Below, one piece after another: positions 6,557 to 16,408 of a stretch of 64,000 bases of DNA; position 1 is the stretch's first letter; every line of letters starts with the position of its first letter. Origin of the DNA: PALSA-1006 sp041660815 (lineage in GTDB: Bacteria; Pseudomonadota; Gammaproteobacteria; Burkholderiales; Gallionellaceae); contig JBAZVN010000010.1 of assembly GCA_041660815.1 (NCBI GenBank), forward strand, positions 90,589 through 154,588. The letters are read 5' to 3'. The notes below the pieces were generated by a model. That model searched no databases and was not told the DNA's origin. It saw only the letters and a program-made list of their open reading frames with translations. The translations under genes were made by a program, and so were the position numbers.

Positions 6557-8398
6557 ATGTCCCGACTCACCACACCGATTACTCAAATGACCGTCCCTCT
6601 GTCTCAAAAAATCCTCAACGATACTTTTGGTTACACCACTTTTCGCGGCGCACAGCAGTCAATTGTTGAGCACGTTGCGGCAGGCGGTGATGCCTTGGTA
6701 TTGATGCCGACGGGTGGCGGAAAATCTCTTTGTTATCAAATACCTGCGTTATTAAGAAGCGGGGTTGGTGTTGTTGTATCGCCGTTGATCGCGCTGATGC
6801 AGGATCAGGTGGATGCGCTTAAGCAGTTGGGGGTGTCTGCCGCGTTTTTGAATTCCAGTCTGGATGCGACGACTTCGCGCGAGGTGGTGCGGCAATTGAT
6901 GCGCGGCGAAATAAAGCTGTTGTATGTGGCACCGGAACGGCTGGTGATGGAAGGATTTTTGGAGTTGCTGGAGAAGCTGCGGGACGAAAATAAGTTGGCG
7001 CTATTCGCCATCGATGAAGCGCACTGTGTGTCGCAATGGGGGCATGATTTTCGCCCCGAGTATCGCGCTTTAACCATCCTGCATGAACGTTTTCCCGAGG
7101 TGCCGCGCATCGCGCTGACGGCTACCGCCGATGCGCCCACGCGACGTGAAATTATTGAACGTTTACAGTTGGAGCATGCACAACAATTCGTGTCGAGCTT
7201 TGACCGTCCCAACATCCGTTATCGCATCACGCAAAAGAATAATGCAAAACAACAATTGCAAACTTTTCTGGAAGCCGAGCATCCCAACGATGCGGGCATT
7301 GTGTATTGCTTGTCGCGCAAGAAAGTGGATGAAACGGCGGCTTGGTTGAAGGAGCAGGGCTGGGATGCGTTACCGTATCACGCGGGAATGGATGCGGCTT
7401 CGCGTCAAAAAAATCAGAGCCGATTCTTGCGTGAAGAGGGCGTGATTATGGTGGCCACGGTGGCCTTTGGCATGGGCATCGACAAACCCAACGTGCGCTT
7501 TGTGGCGCATCTGGATTTGCCGAAAAGTATGGAGGGGTATTATCAGGAAACCGGTAGGGCAGGTCGAGACGGTTTGCCCGCCAATGCCTGGATGACCTTT
7601 GGCGTGGGTGATGTTATTTCGATGCGGCAGATGCTGTTGTCCGGTGAAGCGCCGGAAGAGCGCAAGCGGGTGGAGTTGCAAAAACTGGATGCCCTGCTGG
7701 GCTTTTGCGAGTCTACCGAATGTCGTCATCAGACTATTTTGAGATATTTTGGCGAGGAGTATCCGGGGCATTGCCAGGAATGTGATAACTGTCTTGAGCC
7801 GGTGCAAAAGTGGAATGCGACACAGGCCGCGCAGATGGCGATGTCTTGCGTGTATCGCACCGGGCAACGCTTTGGTGTCATGCATTTGATCGATGTGTTG
7901 CTGGGAAAAGACACTGCCAAAATTAAGCAATTTAATCATCAGCAACTGTCGGTGTTTGGCATCGGCAAAGAATTGGCACAGGGGCAATGGAGCAGTGTGT
8001 ACCGGCAACTGGTGGCGGGTGGTTTGCTGGAGGCAGATATTGAAGCGTATGGCGGATTAAAGCTGACCGAAATTTCGCGCCCGGTGTTGCGCGGGGAGCA
8101 GGAAGTCTGGATGCGTCAAGATGCGGAAAAGATAAAGCGTCCCAAAGTAGCGGGGCGCAAGTCGGCATTTTCCGGCAATGAAGATCCGTTGTGGCAAGCG
8201 CTCAAGTCCAAGCGCATGGAACTTGCCCGCGAACAGGGCGTGCCGCCGTACGTGATTTTTCACGATGCAACGCTGCTGGAAATTATGCAGCAGCGTCCCG
8301 GCAGTTTGCCGGAGATGGCGCGTATCAGCGGAGTTGGGCAGGCCAAGTTGAGCAAATACGGCGATGCTTTTTTGCAGGTGTTGGAGGAAATGGCTTGA
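6557..8398 (+). CDS. recQ: ATP-dependent DNA helicase RecQ
   Basis: 613 residues, the usual RecQ length. Walker A is PTGGGKS (51-57), followed by IDEAHCVSQWGHDFRPEY, LTATA, the helicase C-terminal lobe with ETGRAGRDG, the zinc-binding cysteines (CESTECRHQTILRYF, CQECDNC), a winged-helix RQC region and a C-terminal HRDC domain (MARISGVGQAKLSKYG). RecQ unwinds DNA 3' to 5' in RecF-pathway recombination and stalled-fork repair. ATG 6557 is used; the in-frame ATG at 6587 would give a protein ten residues shorter and is also possible. It is followed immediately by a toxin-antitoxin operator. Confidence 0.96.
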   Translation: MSRLTTPITQMTVPLSQKILNDTFGYTTFRGAQQSIVEHVAAGGDALVLMPTGGGKSLCYQIPALLRSGVGVVVSPLIALMQDQVDALKQLGVSAAFLNSSLDATTSREVVRQLMRGEIKLLYVAPERLVMEGFLELLEKLRDENKLALFAIDEAHCVSQWGHDFRPEYRALTILHERFPEVPRIALTATADAPTRREIIERLQLEHAQQFVSSFDRPNIRYRITQKNNAKQQLQTFLEAEHPNDAGIVYCLSRKKVDETAAWLKEQGWDALPYHAGMDAASRQKNQSRFLREEGVIMVATVAFGMGIDKPNVRFVAHLDLPKSMEGYYQETGRAGRDGLPANAWMTFGVGDVISMRQMLLSGEAPEERKRVELQKLDALLGFCESTECRHQTILRYFGEEYPGHCQECDNCLEPVQKWNATQAAQMAMSCVYRTGQRFGVMHLIDVLLGKDTAKIKQFNHQQLSVFGIGKELAQGQWSSVYRQLVAGGLLEADIEAYGGLKLTEISRPVLRGEQEVWMRQDAEKIKRPKVAGRKSAFSGNEDPLWQALKSKRMELAREQGVPPYVIFHDATLLEIMQQRPGSLPEMARISGVGQAKLSKYGDAFLQVLEEMA

Positions 8399-8420
8399 AT
8401 GTAGTAACATGGCTACATTC
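8397..8420. promoter_or_regulatory. palindromic operator-like site of the toxin-antitoxin pair
   Basis: GAATGTAG and CTACATTC form perfect 8-bp arms around eight bases, 20 bases before the antitoxin start and overlapping the recQ stop. Phd/YefM antitoxins normally repress their own operon through such palindromes. Binding is inferred. Confidence 0.55.
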
Positions 8421-8440
8421 AATATGCGGAGGTTTTCATC

Positions 8441-8695
8441 ATGATTACAACTTTGTCCAGTCGTGAATTTAATCAACGTGCCAGCGATGCCAAACGTGCT
8501 GCCAATGAAGGACCGGTGTTCATTACTGACCGTGGTAAGCCTGCGCATGTATTGTTGAGTATGGATGATTACCGGAAGTTAACCGGCGCACAGCAAAAAA
8601 TCGCAGATCTGCTGGCTTCGCCGAGTGCGGAGGAGTTGGTAGAGTTTGATTTACCCGAGTTGCGTGATGTAGCCCGCGCAGCCAGTTTTGAATGA
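8441..8695 (+). CDS. Phd/YefM-type antitoxin
   Basis: 84 residues. The N-terminal half (SSREFNQRASDAKRAANEGP, FITDRGKPAHVLLSMDDYRKL) is the Phd/YefM DNA-binding fold; the acidic C-terminus (EELVEFDLPELRDVARAASF) is the usual toxin-wrapping tail. Its stop overlaps the toxin start by four bases (ATGA), typical of translationally coupled antitoxin-toxin pairs. GGAGG precedes the ATG at good spacing. It should neutralise the downstream PIN nuclease and repress the operon at the palindrome upstream. Confidence 0.9.
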   Translation: MITTLSSREFNQRASDAKRAANEGPVFITDRGKPAHVLLSMDDYRKLTGAQQKIADLLASPSAEELVEFDLPELRDVARAASFE

Positions 8696-9123
8696 TGTTT
8701 ATTCTCGATACAAATGTAGTTTCCGAACTCAGAAAAGTGCGTCTCGGCAAGGCGGACAAGTGTGTGTCACTATGGGCGGATAGTGTGGACGTTGCAGATT
8801 TATACCTGTCTGTTATCACGGTGCAAGAGCTGGAAATTGGAGTGCAACTTATCGAGCGGCGCGATGTGGCACAGGGGGCGATTCTGCGGGGATGGTTGAA
8901 TAATCAAGTGCTCCCCGCTTTCGCGGGACGCATTTTGCCGATTGATGCGAATATTGCGCAACGCAGTGCAAGTTTCCATGTGCCCGATCCGCAACCTGTG
9001 CGTGATAGCTTGATTGCCGCGACGGCGCTGATTCACGGAATGACTGTGGTGACGCGCAATGTGGCCGACTTTCAAATGCCGGGAGTTTCCTTGCTGAACC
9101 CCTGGACTTGGGGAAGTAAATAA
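8692..9123 (+). CDS. PIN-domain toxin, VapC/FitB type
   Basis: 143 residues with the PIN acidic residues: FILDTNVVSEL (Asp near 6), a central Glu in VQELEIGVQLIERR, and the C-terminal pair in PVRDSLIAATA and VTRNVADF. PIN toxins are Mg2+-dependent endoribonucleases, often cutting tRNA or rRNA. The LDTNVVSELRK start and length are closest to FitB/VapC toxins paired with Phd-type antitoxins. The convergent methyltransferase ends ten bases further on. Confidence 0.92.
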   Translation: MMFILDTNVVSELRKVRLGKADKCVSLWADSVDVADLYLSVITVQELEIGVQLIERRDVAQGAILRGWLNNQVLPAFAGRILPIDANIAQRSASFHVPDPQPVRDSLIAATALIHGMTVVTRNVADFQMPGVSLLNPWTWGSK

Positions 9124-9133
9124 TAGGCGCTCT

Positions 9134-10063
9134 TTAGTCTTTCCTTTTAAATACGTACACTGCCGATTCCAGCTCCGGCGGCAACAGCAGCTTGGCCAAT
9201 TGCGGGGCTTCTTCAAGCGTAAATTTGGTCTGCAGTTTGTAGTCTTTCCAGTTGCCGAAGGCAAACGTGTGGCGGCTGCCGATGACAATATAAAGCTGCA
9301 CGCTGGGGGTGCTGAAGACGAATTTTTCGAAGTCGTTTTGCGCGGGCGGCCAGGAGCAAATAACCACTTCCGGCGCGTATTTGACAAGCGCTTCGCGTGC
9401 GTCCATTTTGATCACCCATTCGGGATATTTTACCGCTTTGCTCCATCCGTAATTATCCGTGGCGCATATTACAACTCCTTGATTATTAAGGAATTTTGTT
9501 AGTGTTCCGTCGCCCGCGCCAATCTCCAGACAGCTTCTGCCCGCGATTAGTTTAGCCAGCTCGCCGATCAGTTCATGTGAATAAAAACAATAGATTCCGC
9601 GCGGCTGTACCAGAGACATGAGGCGTTTGCGTTGCCAGACCAGCGGCCAGAAAAGTTTGAACCAGAACAGTGCAGCCGGTTTGCGGATTAAATCCCGTTC
9701 AAACAAGAGCTTCTGCGCGATAAAACCGTTCCATAAATTGAAGCGTAACTTCCCCTTACTTGCCCCCGTGTCGGCAGCCAAGGTTGAAAGGCATAATTTT
9801 TTTACCGATTCGTGAGCAATGCGACTGCGCACATAATGAGATAGCATGGCCTGCTGATTTTGTTGGCGTTTTCCGGCGGATGACAGGGGCGCGGAAACCC
9901 GTTGCAAATAGTCTTTTAATTCCTGCGCAACACCGCGTTGCACAATGCCGGCAATTTCCTGTTGAACAACGTCCCAATCCTCGGGAAACTTTGCGCAAAG
10001 CTCATCCAGCGAGGGATTGGTATTCAACCAAGCCAGTGTATTTTTATAACTACTTGTTTTCAT
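9134..10063 (-). CDS. SAM-dependent methyltransferase-like protein
   Basis: 309 residues. The N-terminal 150 residues are helical and unassigned. The C-terminal half carries a class I SAM-binding motif (CLEIGAGDGTLTKFL, near residue 180), an acidic motif in ATDNYGW, and VVICSWPPAQNDFE, where SWPP may play the part of the catalytic D/N-PPY loop. The C-terminus is beta-rich (ESAVYVFKRKD). No signal or membrane segment is seen. The substrate is unknown. It stands alone, convergent with the PIN toxin gene. Confidence 0.7.
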   Translation of the reverse strand: MKTSSYKNTLAWLNTNPSLDELCAKFPEDWDVVQQEIAGIVQRGVAQELKDYLQRVSAPLSSAGKRQQNQQAMLSHYVRSRIAHESVKKLCLSTLAADTGASKGKLRFNLWNGFIAQKLLFERDLIRKPAALFWFKLFWPLVWQRKRLMSLVQPRGIYCFYSHELIGELAKLIAGRSCLEIGAGDGTLTKFLNNQGVVICATDNYGWSKAVKYPEWVIKMDAREALVKYAPEVVICSWPPAQNDFEKFVFSTPSVQLYIVIGSRHTFAFGNWKDYKLQTKFTLEEAPQLAKLLLPPELESAVYVFKRKD

Positions 10064-10207
10064 GGTATATTTTATATTTCAGGGAATTGTTTATCGTGCT
10101 GTATTTTAGCAGTCGCAAATGTTACGACATTTTGTCGACGACTTTGAGCATCAAGGTATAATTTGCCCAATAAAAAAATAATAATTCAAGCTTTCAGGGA
10201 ACCCCAG

Positions 10208-11248
10208 ATGATGCCGATCCGCTTTATCCGTCTGTTTGCATGCCTATTTTTGTTGTTATTTGCTTCGTCTGCGGTCTATGCGCGGGATGCCGGTAACGTT
10301 TACAGTTTGCTTATTTTGGATTCGCAAATGGGCAATCCGTATGATGAAGTGCGCACGGCTTTAATTCAAGCACTCAACGGTTATGGTTTTCGCGAGGGAA
10401 AAAATCTGCGCGTTACGCTACGGGTGACCGGAAATGATGTTGTCGCGGGAGAGCAAACGCTGCGTGACGCGATGCAAAAAGATCACTACGATGTGATTTT
10501 TGTAGGCGGTACGGTAGCCACTATTTCTGCTAAAAATGTGCTGTTGGGCAATGCAAAGCAGCCGGTGATATTTGGCTCGCCCACCGATCCGGTAGGCATC
10601 GGCGTCATTAAAGATTTTAGCAGCGCGCCGTTTGCCAATTTCACCGGGGTCTGTTATCCCGTCCCCCCTAAAGCGCGCTTGAAGTTTATCAGGCAGTTTT
10701 TACCGGGGGTAAAAACCTTGGGTTTGATCTATGCGGATATGCCGCAGTCGCACAGCTATAACAAATGGTTGCAGGATTTATTGGCCAATGATGCGGAGTT
10801 TAAAGGGCTCAAAATTATTTTCCGCCCGGTGCCGTTAATCACCGGAGAAAATGGCGATAAACAAATGGCTGATGCGGCGATTCCGTTGATAAAAGAGTTG
10901 GATGCGCAGGTTGATGCTTTTATCAAACCCAATGATCAACTCGGTACCCGACGCTTATTTGCCGAGACGGTTTATAAAACAGCGACTAAGCCTTTGATTG
11001 GCATCACCAGAGATGATGTGATGGGGCATTGGGGTTCAACCGCAGTGATCTATCCTTCGCATAGCAGCATTGGCCAACAAACGGCGCGCATGATCAAAGA
11101 GATTTTTCAGGGAAAAAATACAGCTGAAATTTATCCGGAGTGGCCAAAAAAATATGGATTTGCGGTTGATTTACCCAAGGCCCGCCAATTTAAGATCGCT
11201 GTGCCGGTTGAGCTGCTGCAACTGGCCGGCGAGAATGTCGTTAAATAA
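10208..11248 (+). CDS. periplasmic ABC-type substrate-binding protein (ABC_sub_bind, PF04392-like)
   Basis: About 346 residues from ATG 10208, with a Sec signal (MMPIRFIRLFACLFLLLFAS, cleavage near VYARDA). The mature part shows the two-lobed fold of the PF04392 family: SLLILDSQMGNPYDEV, DVIFVGGTVATISAKN, PVIFGSPTDPVGIGVI, KPLIGITRDDVM. The family often binds aromatic or purine-like ligands in other bacteria, but the ligand here is unknown. A TTG at 10163 would add 15 residues and lacks a ribosome site; CAGGGA lies before 10208. As with the gene at 2929, no ABC permease follows; a HAMP-PAS-GGDEF-EAL protein starts 25 bases on. A TATAAT at 10157-10162 may be its -10 box. Confidence 0.82.
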   Translation: MMPIRFIRLFACLFLLLFASSAVYARDAGNVYSLLILDSQMGNPYDEVRTALIQALNGYGFREGKNLRVTLRVTGNDVVAGEQTLRDAMQKDHYDVIFVGGTVATISAKNVLLGNAKQPVIFGSPTDPVGIGVIKDFSSAPFANFTGVCYPVPPKARLKFIRQFLPGVKTLGLIYADMPQSHSYNKWLQDLLANDAEFKGLKIIFRPVPLITGENGDKQMADAAIPLIKELDAQVDAFIKPNDQLGTRRLFAETVYKTATKPLIGITRDDVMGHWGSTAVIYPSHSSIGQQTARMIKEIFQGKNTAEIYPEWPKKYGFAVDLPKARQFKIAVPVELLQLAGENVVK

Positions 11249-11273
11249 TTACACCTTTAAATACATATAGTTA

Positions 11274-13850
11274 ATGAAGCTAAACCGAAAAATCCTGCTA
11301 CTCACTATCAGCATTCTGTTTGTCGCGATGCTGGCGAGTTCTATCGTTAGCATTATCAGTTTTCGGAAAAACTATACCGAAGCGTTGATTTCTGGAAGTT
11401 ACGGAATCGGTCAAAGTTTAAACAGCATTATTGGTGAAATGTTGGCGCTGGGATTGCCGCTGGAAAGTCTGGCGGGAATGGATAAAAAATTACGACAGTT
11501 GCTGGAAAGTAATCCGCATATTAGTTATGTCGGTATTGCCGATCTGAAGGGCAAGGCGGTTTATCACAGCACGCCGGAATTGATCGGAAATGTGTTCAAG
11601 GATGAGGTGATGCAGAACAGTGCGGCATCGCTTAATCTGCTGACACAGACTTATCAGCGCTTTGATGGTAAAGAATATTTTGACGTGAGTTTGCCGATTT
11701 TTGATGCCAATAAAACGCATATCGGCGTGATTCGTTTGGGGTTTCTGACCGAGGTGGTCAACGCAAAAGTTCGCGATGCCATCATTCAGGTCACTATTAA
11801 TTTCACCCTGGCTTTCATTTTAATATCATTTTTAATCAACTACTTGCTAATGAGGCTGGTGAGTAAGCCGGTGATCGCGTTATCCGAGCAGGCGCGAAAA
11901 ATTGCCGGCGGAAAATTTGATGTGGCTCTGCCTGCGGCCAATAATGATGAAATCGGCGAGCTGTCGAATTCGATCAGCGTGATGGCGACCACCATCAAGT
12001 CCCAAATGGAGGATTTAAAAAATTCCCGCGACGATCTGGATGTGCTGGTGCAGCAGCGCACGGCGCAATTGGGCGAGGCCAATACCCATCTGTTGGAGCA
12101 AAATCAGGAGCTGGAAAAAACCCTTGCTTTAAAAGACGAATTGGCCACCCAGCAACAAATTTCCGAGTCGAAATATCGCCTGCTATTTGAATCGAGTTCG
12201 GATGCGGTCATGCTGTTGGATGACAAGCATTTTATCGACTGCAACGAAGCGACTGTGAAAATGTTCGGTTGTCGCGATGTACAGGAACTCTGCACCCTGC
12301 ACCCCGGGCAAATGTCCCCTCCCACACAAGCCAATGGCGCCAACTCGATGGAGTTTGCCAAAAAGTATATTCAAGCGGCCTTCGACAATAAAAGTCAATT
12401 TTTTGAATGGACACACCGGCGCATGGATACGGGCGCCGACTTTCCGGCAGAGGTGTTGCTCAATTCATTAATGCTGGACGGCAAGCCGGTTTTGCAGGCG
12501 GTGGTGCGCGATATTTCCGAGCGAAAAGCCGCTGCGGAAGAAATTAATAATTTGGCATTTTTTGACCCGCTGACCGGCTTGCCCAATCGGCGTTTATTGC
12601 TGAACCGGCTTAAGCATTCTTTGGCCTCTATTTCGCGCACTAACCGGCAAGGTGCGCTGCTGTTTATCGACCTCGACAATTTTAAAACGTTAAACGACAC
12701 GCTCGGGCATGACATGGGTGATGTTTTGTTGTGCCAGGTAGCGCAGCGTCTTAACGGTTGCGTGCGGGAAGGTGATACCGTCGCGCGTTTGGGGGGCGAT
12801 GAATTTGTCGTGATGCTGGAAGATTTAAGCGGTCAAACCAATGCGGCAGCGGCCCAGGCCAAGGCGGTTTGCGAAAAAATTCTAAGTTCGCTGAACCAGC
12901 CCTATTTGTTGAATTCGCTTGAATATCACAATACACCCAGCATTGGCGCCACCCTGTTTAGCGACCAGCAGAAATCAATCGATGAGCTGATGAAGCAGGC
13001 CGATATCGCCATGTATCAATCAAAAAAAGCCGGGCGCAACACGCTGCGTTTTTTTGATCCGCAGATGCAGGAAACCATTACTGCGCGCGCCCATTTGGAA
13101 GATACTTTGCGCAGTGCGCTGGCGAATCACGAGTTTCAATTATATTTCCAGGTTCAAGTGGATCATCATCATCATCCCATGGGTGCCGAAGTGTTAATTC
13201 GCTGGATACATCCGCAGCACGGTTTGGTGGCGCCCGCGCACTTTATTCCCCTGGCGGAAGAGTCCGGCTTGATTCTCCCCATTGGGCTATGGGTGCTGAA
13301 TACGGCGTGCGCCCAGCTTAGCGCCTGGCAGGAAAACATCCTTACCGCGCATTTGGTGTTGGCGGTGAACGTGAGTGCCAAGCAATTTCGGCAGCCGGAT
13401 TTTGTGGCGCAAGTGTCAGACGCAATCAATTACCACGGAATTAATCCCAAGCTGCTTAAACTTGAGTTAACCGAAAGTATGCTGCTGGAAGATGTTGAGG
13501 CGACCATTGCCACCATGAATGCCTTAAATATGCTGGGTGTGCAATTTTCGCTGGATGACTTTGGCACGGGTTATTCTTCGCTGCAATATCTGAAACGCTT
13601 GCCGTTGAATCAAATCAAAATCGACCAGTCGTTTGTGCGCGATCTGGTCATCGATCAAAGTGATCGCGCGATTGTGCGCACCATCATCGCCATGGCCGGC
13701 AGTCTTAATTTGAATATTATTGCCGAAGGCGTGGAAACAGAAGATCAGCGCCAACTCCTGTTGAGCAAAGGTTGTACCCATTATCAGGGCTATCTATTTA
13801 GCAGGCCGGTGCCGATCGAGTCGTTTGAAGCGCTCCTGCTGCACGTTTGA
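11274..13850 (+). CDS. membrane HAMP-PAS-GGDEF-EAL c-di-GMP signalling protein
   Basis: 858 residues: TM1 about 7-28, a short periplasmic domain to about 165, TM2 about 170-195, HAMP to about 250, a coiled coil (QRTAQLGEANTHLLEQNQEL), PAS about 300-420, GGDEF about 428-585 and EAL about 600-855. The cyclase motif GGDEF (507-511) is intact. The EAL signature reads EVLIRW (639-644), a substitution at the middle position, while ELTES, LDDFGTGYSSL, KIDQSFV and EGVE remain. It could be a cyclase, a phosphodiesterase or both. Four His in a row (about 631-634) precede the EVL motif. It follows a binding-protein gene by 25 bases and is similar along its cytoplasmic half to the protein at 3739. Confidence 0.9.
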   Translation: MKLNRKILLLTISILFVAMLASSIVSIISFRKNYTEALISGSYGIGQSLNSIIGEMLALGLPLESLAGMDKKLRQLLESNPHISYVGIADLKGKAVYHSTPELIGNVFKDEVMQNSAASLNLLTQTYQRFDGKEYFDVSLPIFDANKTHIGVIRLGFLTEVVNAKVRDAIIQVTINFTLAFILISFLINYLLMRLVSKPVIALSEQARKIAGGKFDVALPAANNDEIGELSNSISVMATTIKSQMEDLKNSRDDLDVLVQQRTAQLGEANTHLLEQNQELEKTLALKDELATQQQISESKYRLLFESSSDAVMLLDDKHFIDCNEATVKMFGCRDVQELCTLHPGQMSPPTQANGANSMEFAKKYIQAAFDNKSQFFEWTHRRMDTGADFPAEVLLNSLMLDGKPVLQAVVRDISERKAAAEEINNLAFFDPLTGLPNRRLLLNRLKHSLASISRTNRQGALLFIDLDNFKTLNDTLGHDMGDVLLCQVAQRLNGCVREGDTVARLGGDEFVVMLEDLSGQTNAAAAQAKAVCEKILSSLNQPYLLNSLEYHNTPSIGATLFSDQQKSIDELMKQADIAMYQSKKAGRNTLRFFDPQMQETITARAHLEDTLRSALANHEFQLYFQVQVDHHHHPMGAEVLIRWIHPQHGLVAPAHFIPLAEESGLILPIGLWVLNTACAQLSAWQENILTAHLVLAVNVSAKQFRQPDFVAQVSDAINYHGINPKLLKLELTESMLLEDVEATIATMNALNMLGVQFSLDDFGTGYSSLQYLKRLPLNQIKIDQSFVRDLVIDQSDRAIVRTIIAMAGSLNLNIIAEGVETEDQRQLLLSKGCTHYQGYLFSRPVPIESFEALLLHV

Positions 13851-13920
13851 TTTTTGTCTTGAGTTTCTTTTCGGGTAAACTCCCCGTTTTATTTTTCATA
13901 ACTTTTTGCAGGGAATCATC

Positions 13921-15588
<1,668 letters not shown>

Positions 15589-15595
15589 GCCAGTA

Positions 15596-15640
15596 TAGAT
15601 GCCGTTTGCCCTGAGCAAGTCGAAGGGTGAACGGCATCTA
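15596..15640. repeat. REP-like palindrome downstream of ettA
   Basis: Perfect 11-bp arms TAGATGCCGTT (15596-15606) and AACGGCATCTA (15630-15640), with a weaker inner stem and the CTGAG/CGAAGGG core typical of a widely dispersed palindromic repeat (CCTTCGAC...CTCAGG family). It may also help stop ettA transcription, though no T-run follows. Confidence 0.7.
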
Positions 15641-15701
15641 CCCTATAACCGTTTAAGCTAAACTAGCATCAGACAGTTCGCCGCTAACCAAGGAGGTCAT
15701 C

Positions 15702-15944
15702 ATGCAAGCCATCGAATTTAACTCGCATCTTGAACACGGACAGATTGCAGTGCCCAAAACTCTCCATTTGGTAGAAGGTCAGCCAGTCAGGGTTTTGATC
15801 CTGCTGGACGAGGCCTCAGGCAAAAAAACAAGCCAAGCTGGTGGTGCAAAAAACGTGTGGGAGCGGACAGCCGGGGCTTGGCAGGGCGAGCAGTTGGTGC
15901 GTGAGCCGCAGGGCGAATACGAACAACGGCTGGACTTGGAATAA
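15702..15944 (+). CDS. antitoxin of a PIN toxin pair
   Basis: 80 residues beginning MQAIEFNSHLEHGQIAVPK, like small AbrB/DUF104-type or other two-stranded antitoxins, with a hydrophobic VRVLILLDE strand and a polar C-terminal tail (GAWQGEQLVREPQGEYEQRL). The stop codon overlaps the toxin ATG by one base (TAATG). A very strong AAGGAGG precedes the start. The assignment rests mainly on position and size. Confidence 0.8.
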   Translation: MQAIEFNSHLEHGQIAVPKTLHLVEGQPVRVLILLDEASGKKTSQAGGAKNVWERTAGAWQGEQLVREPQGEYEQRLDLE

Positions 15945-16351
15945 TGCTGTACTTGCCGGATACCAACGTCTGGATTCGTCACCTCAATCCTGCTCCATCT
16001 ATCCTAAAAGCCAAGTTGTCGGCACATCCGCTTGGGCAGATCGCATTGTGCGATGTGGTGAAAGCTGAGCTGTATTACGGCGCATATAAAAGTGCACGGC
16101 GGGAAATAAATCTGGCACTGCTCAAAACGCTTTTCTCAGAATTTTCGAGTCTGCCTTTTGACGGCGAAGCCGCTCGGATATTCGGCGATATTCGCGCCGA
16201 CCTTGCACGAAAAGGAAAAATCATCGGCCCTTATGATTTGCAGATTGCCGCGATTGCATTGGCTCATGACTGCGTTCTGGTCACGCACAATACGGGCGAG
16301 TTTTCACGTATTGTGGGGTTGAAGTTGGAAGATTGGGAAGCGGGGAAATGA
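15944..16351 (+). CDS. PIN-domain toxin, VapC type
   Basis: 135 residues. PIN residues are visible: YLPDTNVWIRHLN (Asp near 6), KAELYYGAYKS (Glu), the C-terminal IGPYDLQIAAIALAH (Asp) and VTHNTGEFSRIVGL (Asn/Glu). It is a likely Mg2+-dependent ribonuclease held in check by the overlapping antitoxin. It is distinct in sequence from the PIN toxin at 8692 and pairs with a different antitoxin family. Confidence 0.92.
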   Translation: MLYLPDTNVWIRHLNPAPSILKAKLSAHPLGQIALCDVVKAELYYGAYKSARREINLALLKTLFSEFSSLPFDGEAARIFGDIRADLARKGKIIGPYDLQIAAIALAHDCVLVTHNTGEFSRIVGLKLEDWEAGK

Positions 16352-16355
16352 TTGT

Positions 16356-16375
16356 GGAAACCGAGGTCTGTCCCC
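16356..16375 (+). repeat. 20-bp dispersed repeat, copy 1
   Basis: GGAAACCGAGGTCTGTCCCC starts five bases after the toxin gene. An inverted copy with 18 of 20 identical bases lies at 18630-18649. Both contain the GTCTGTCCC core related to the RAYT-associated hairpin at 2558. Confidence 0.75.
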
Positions 16376-16408
16376 GTTGTATTTCTAAGCGAGTCAAAAG
16401 GGGCTGGT

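Noticed and set aside
13850..13920. Hairpin CGGG...CCCG between the second c-di-GMP gene and ettA as terminator
   Set aside because: The stem is only four to five pairs with an imperfect loop; too weak to call.
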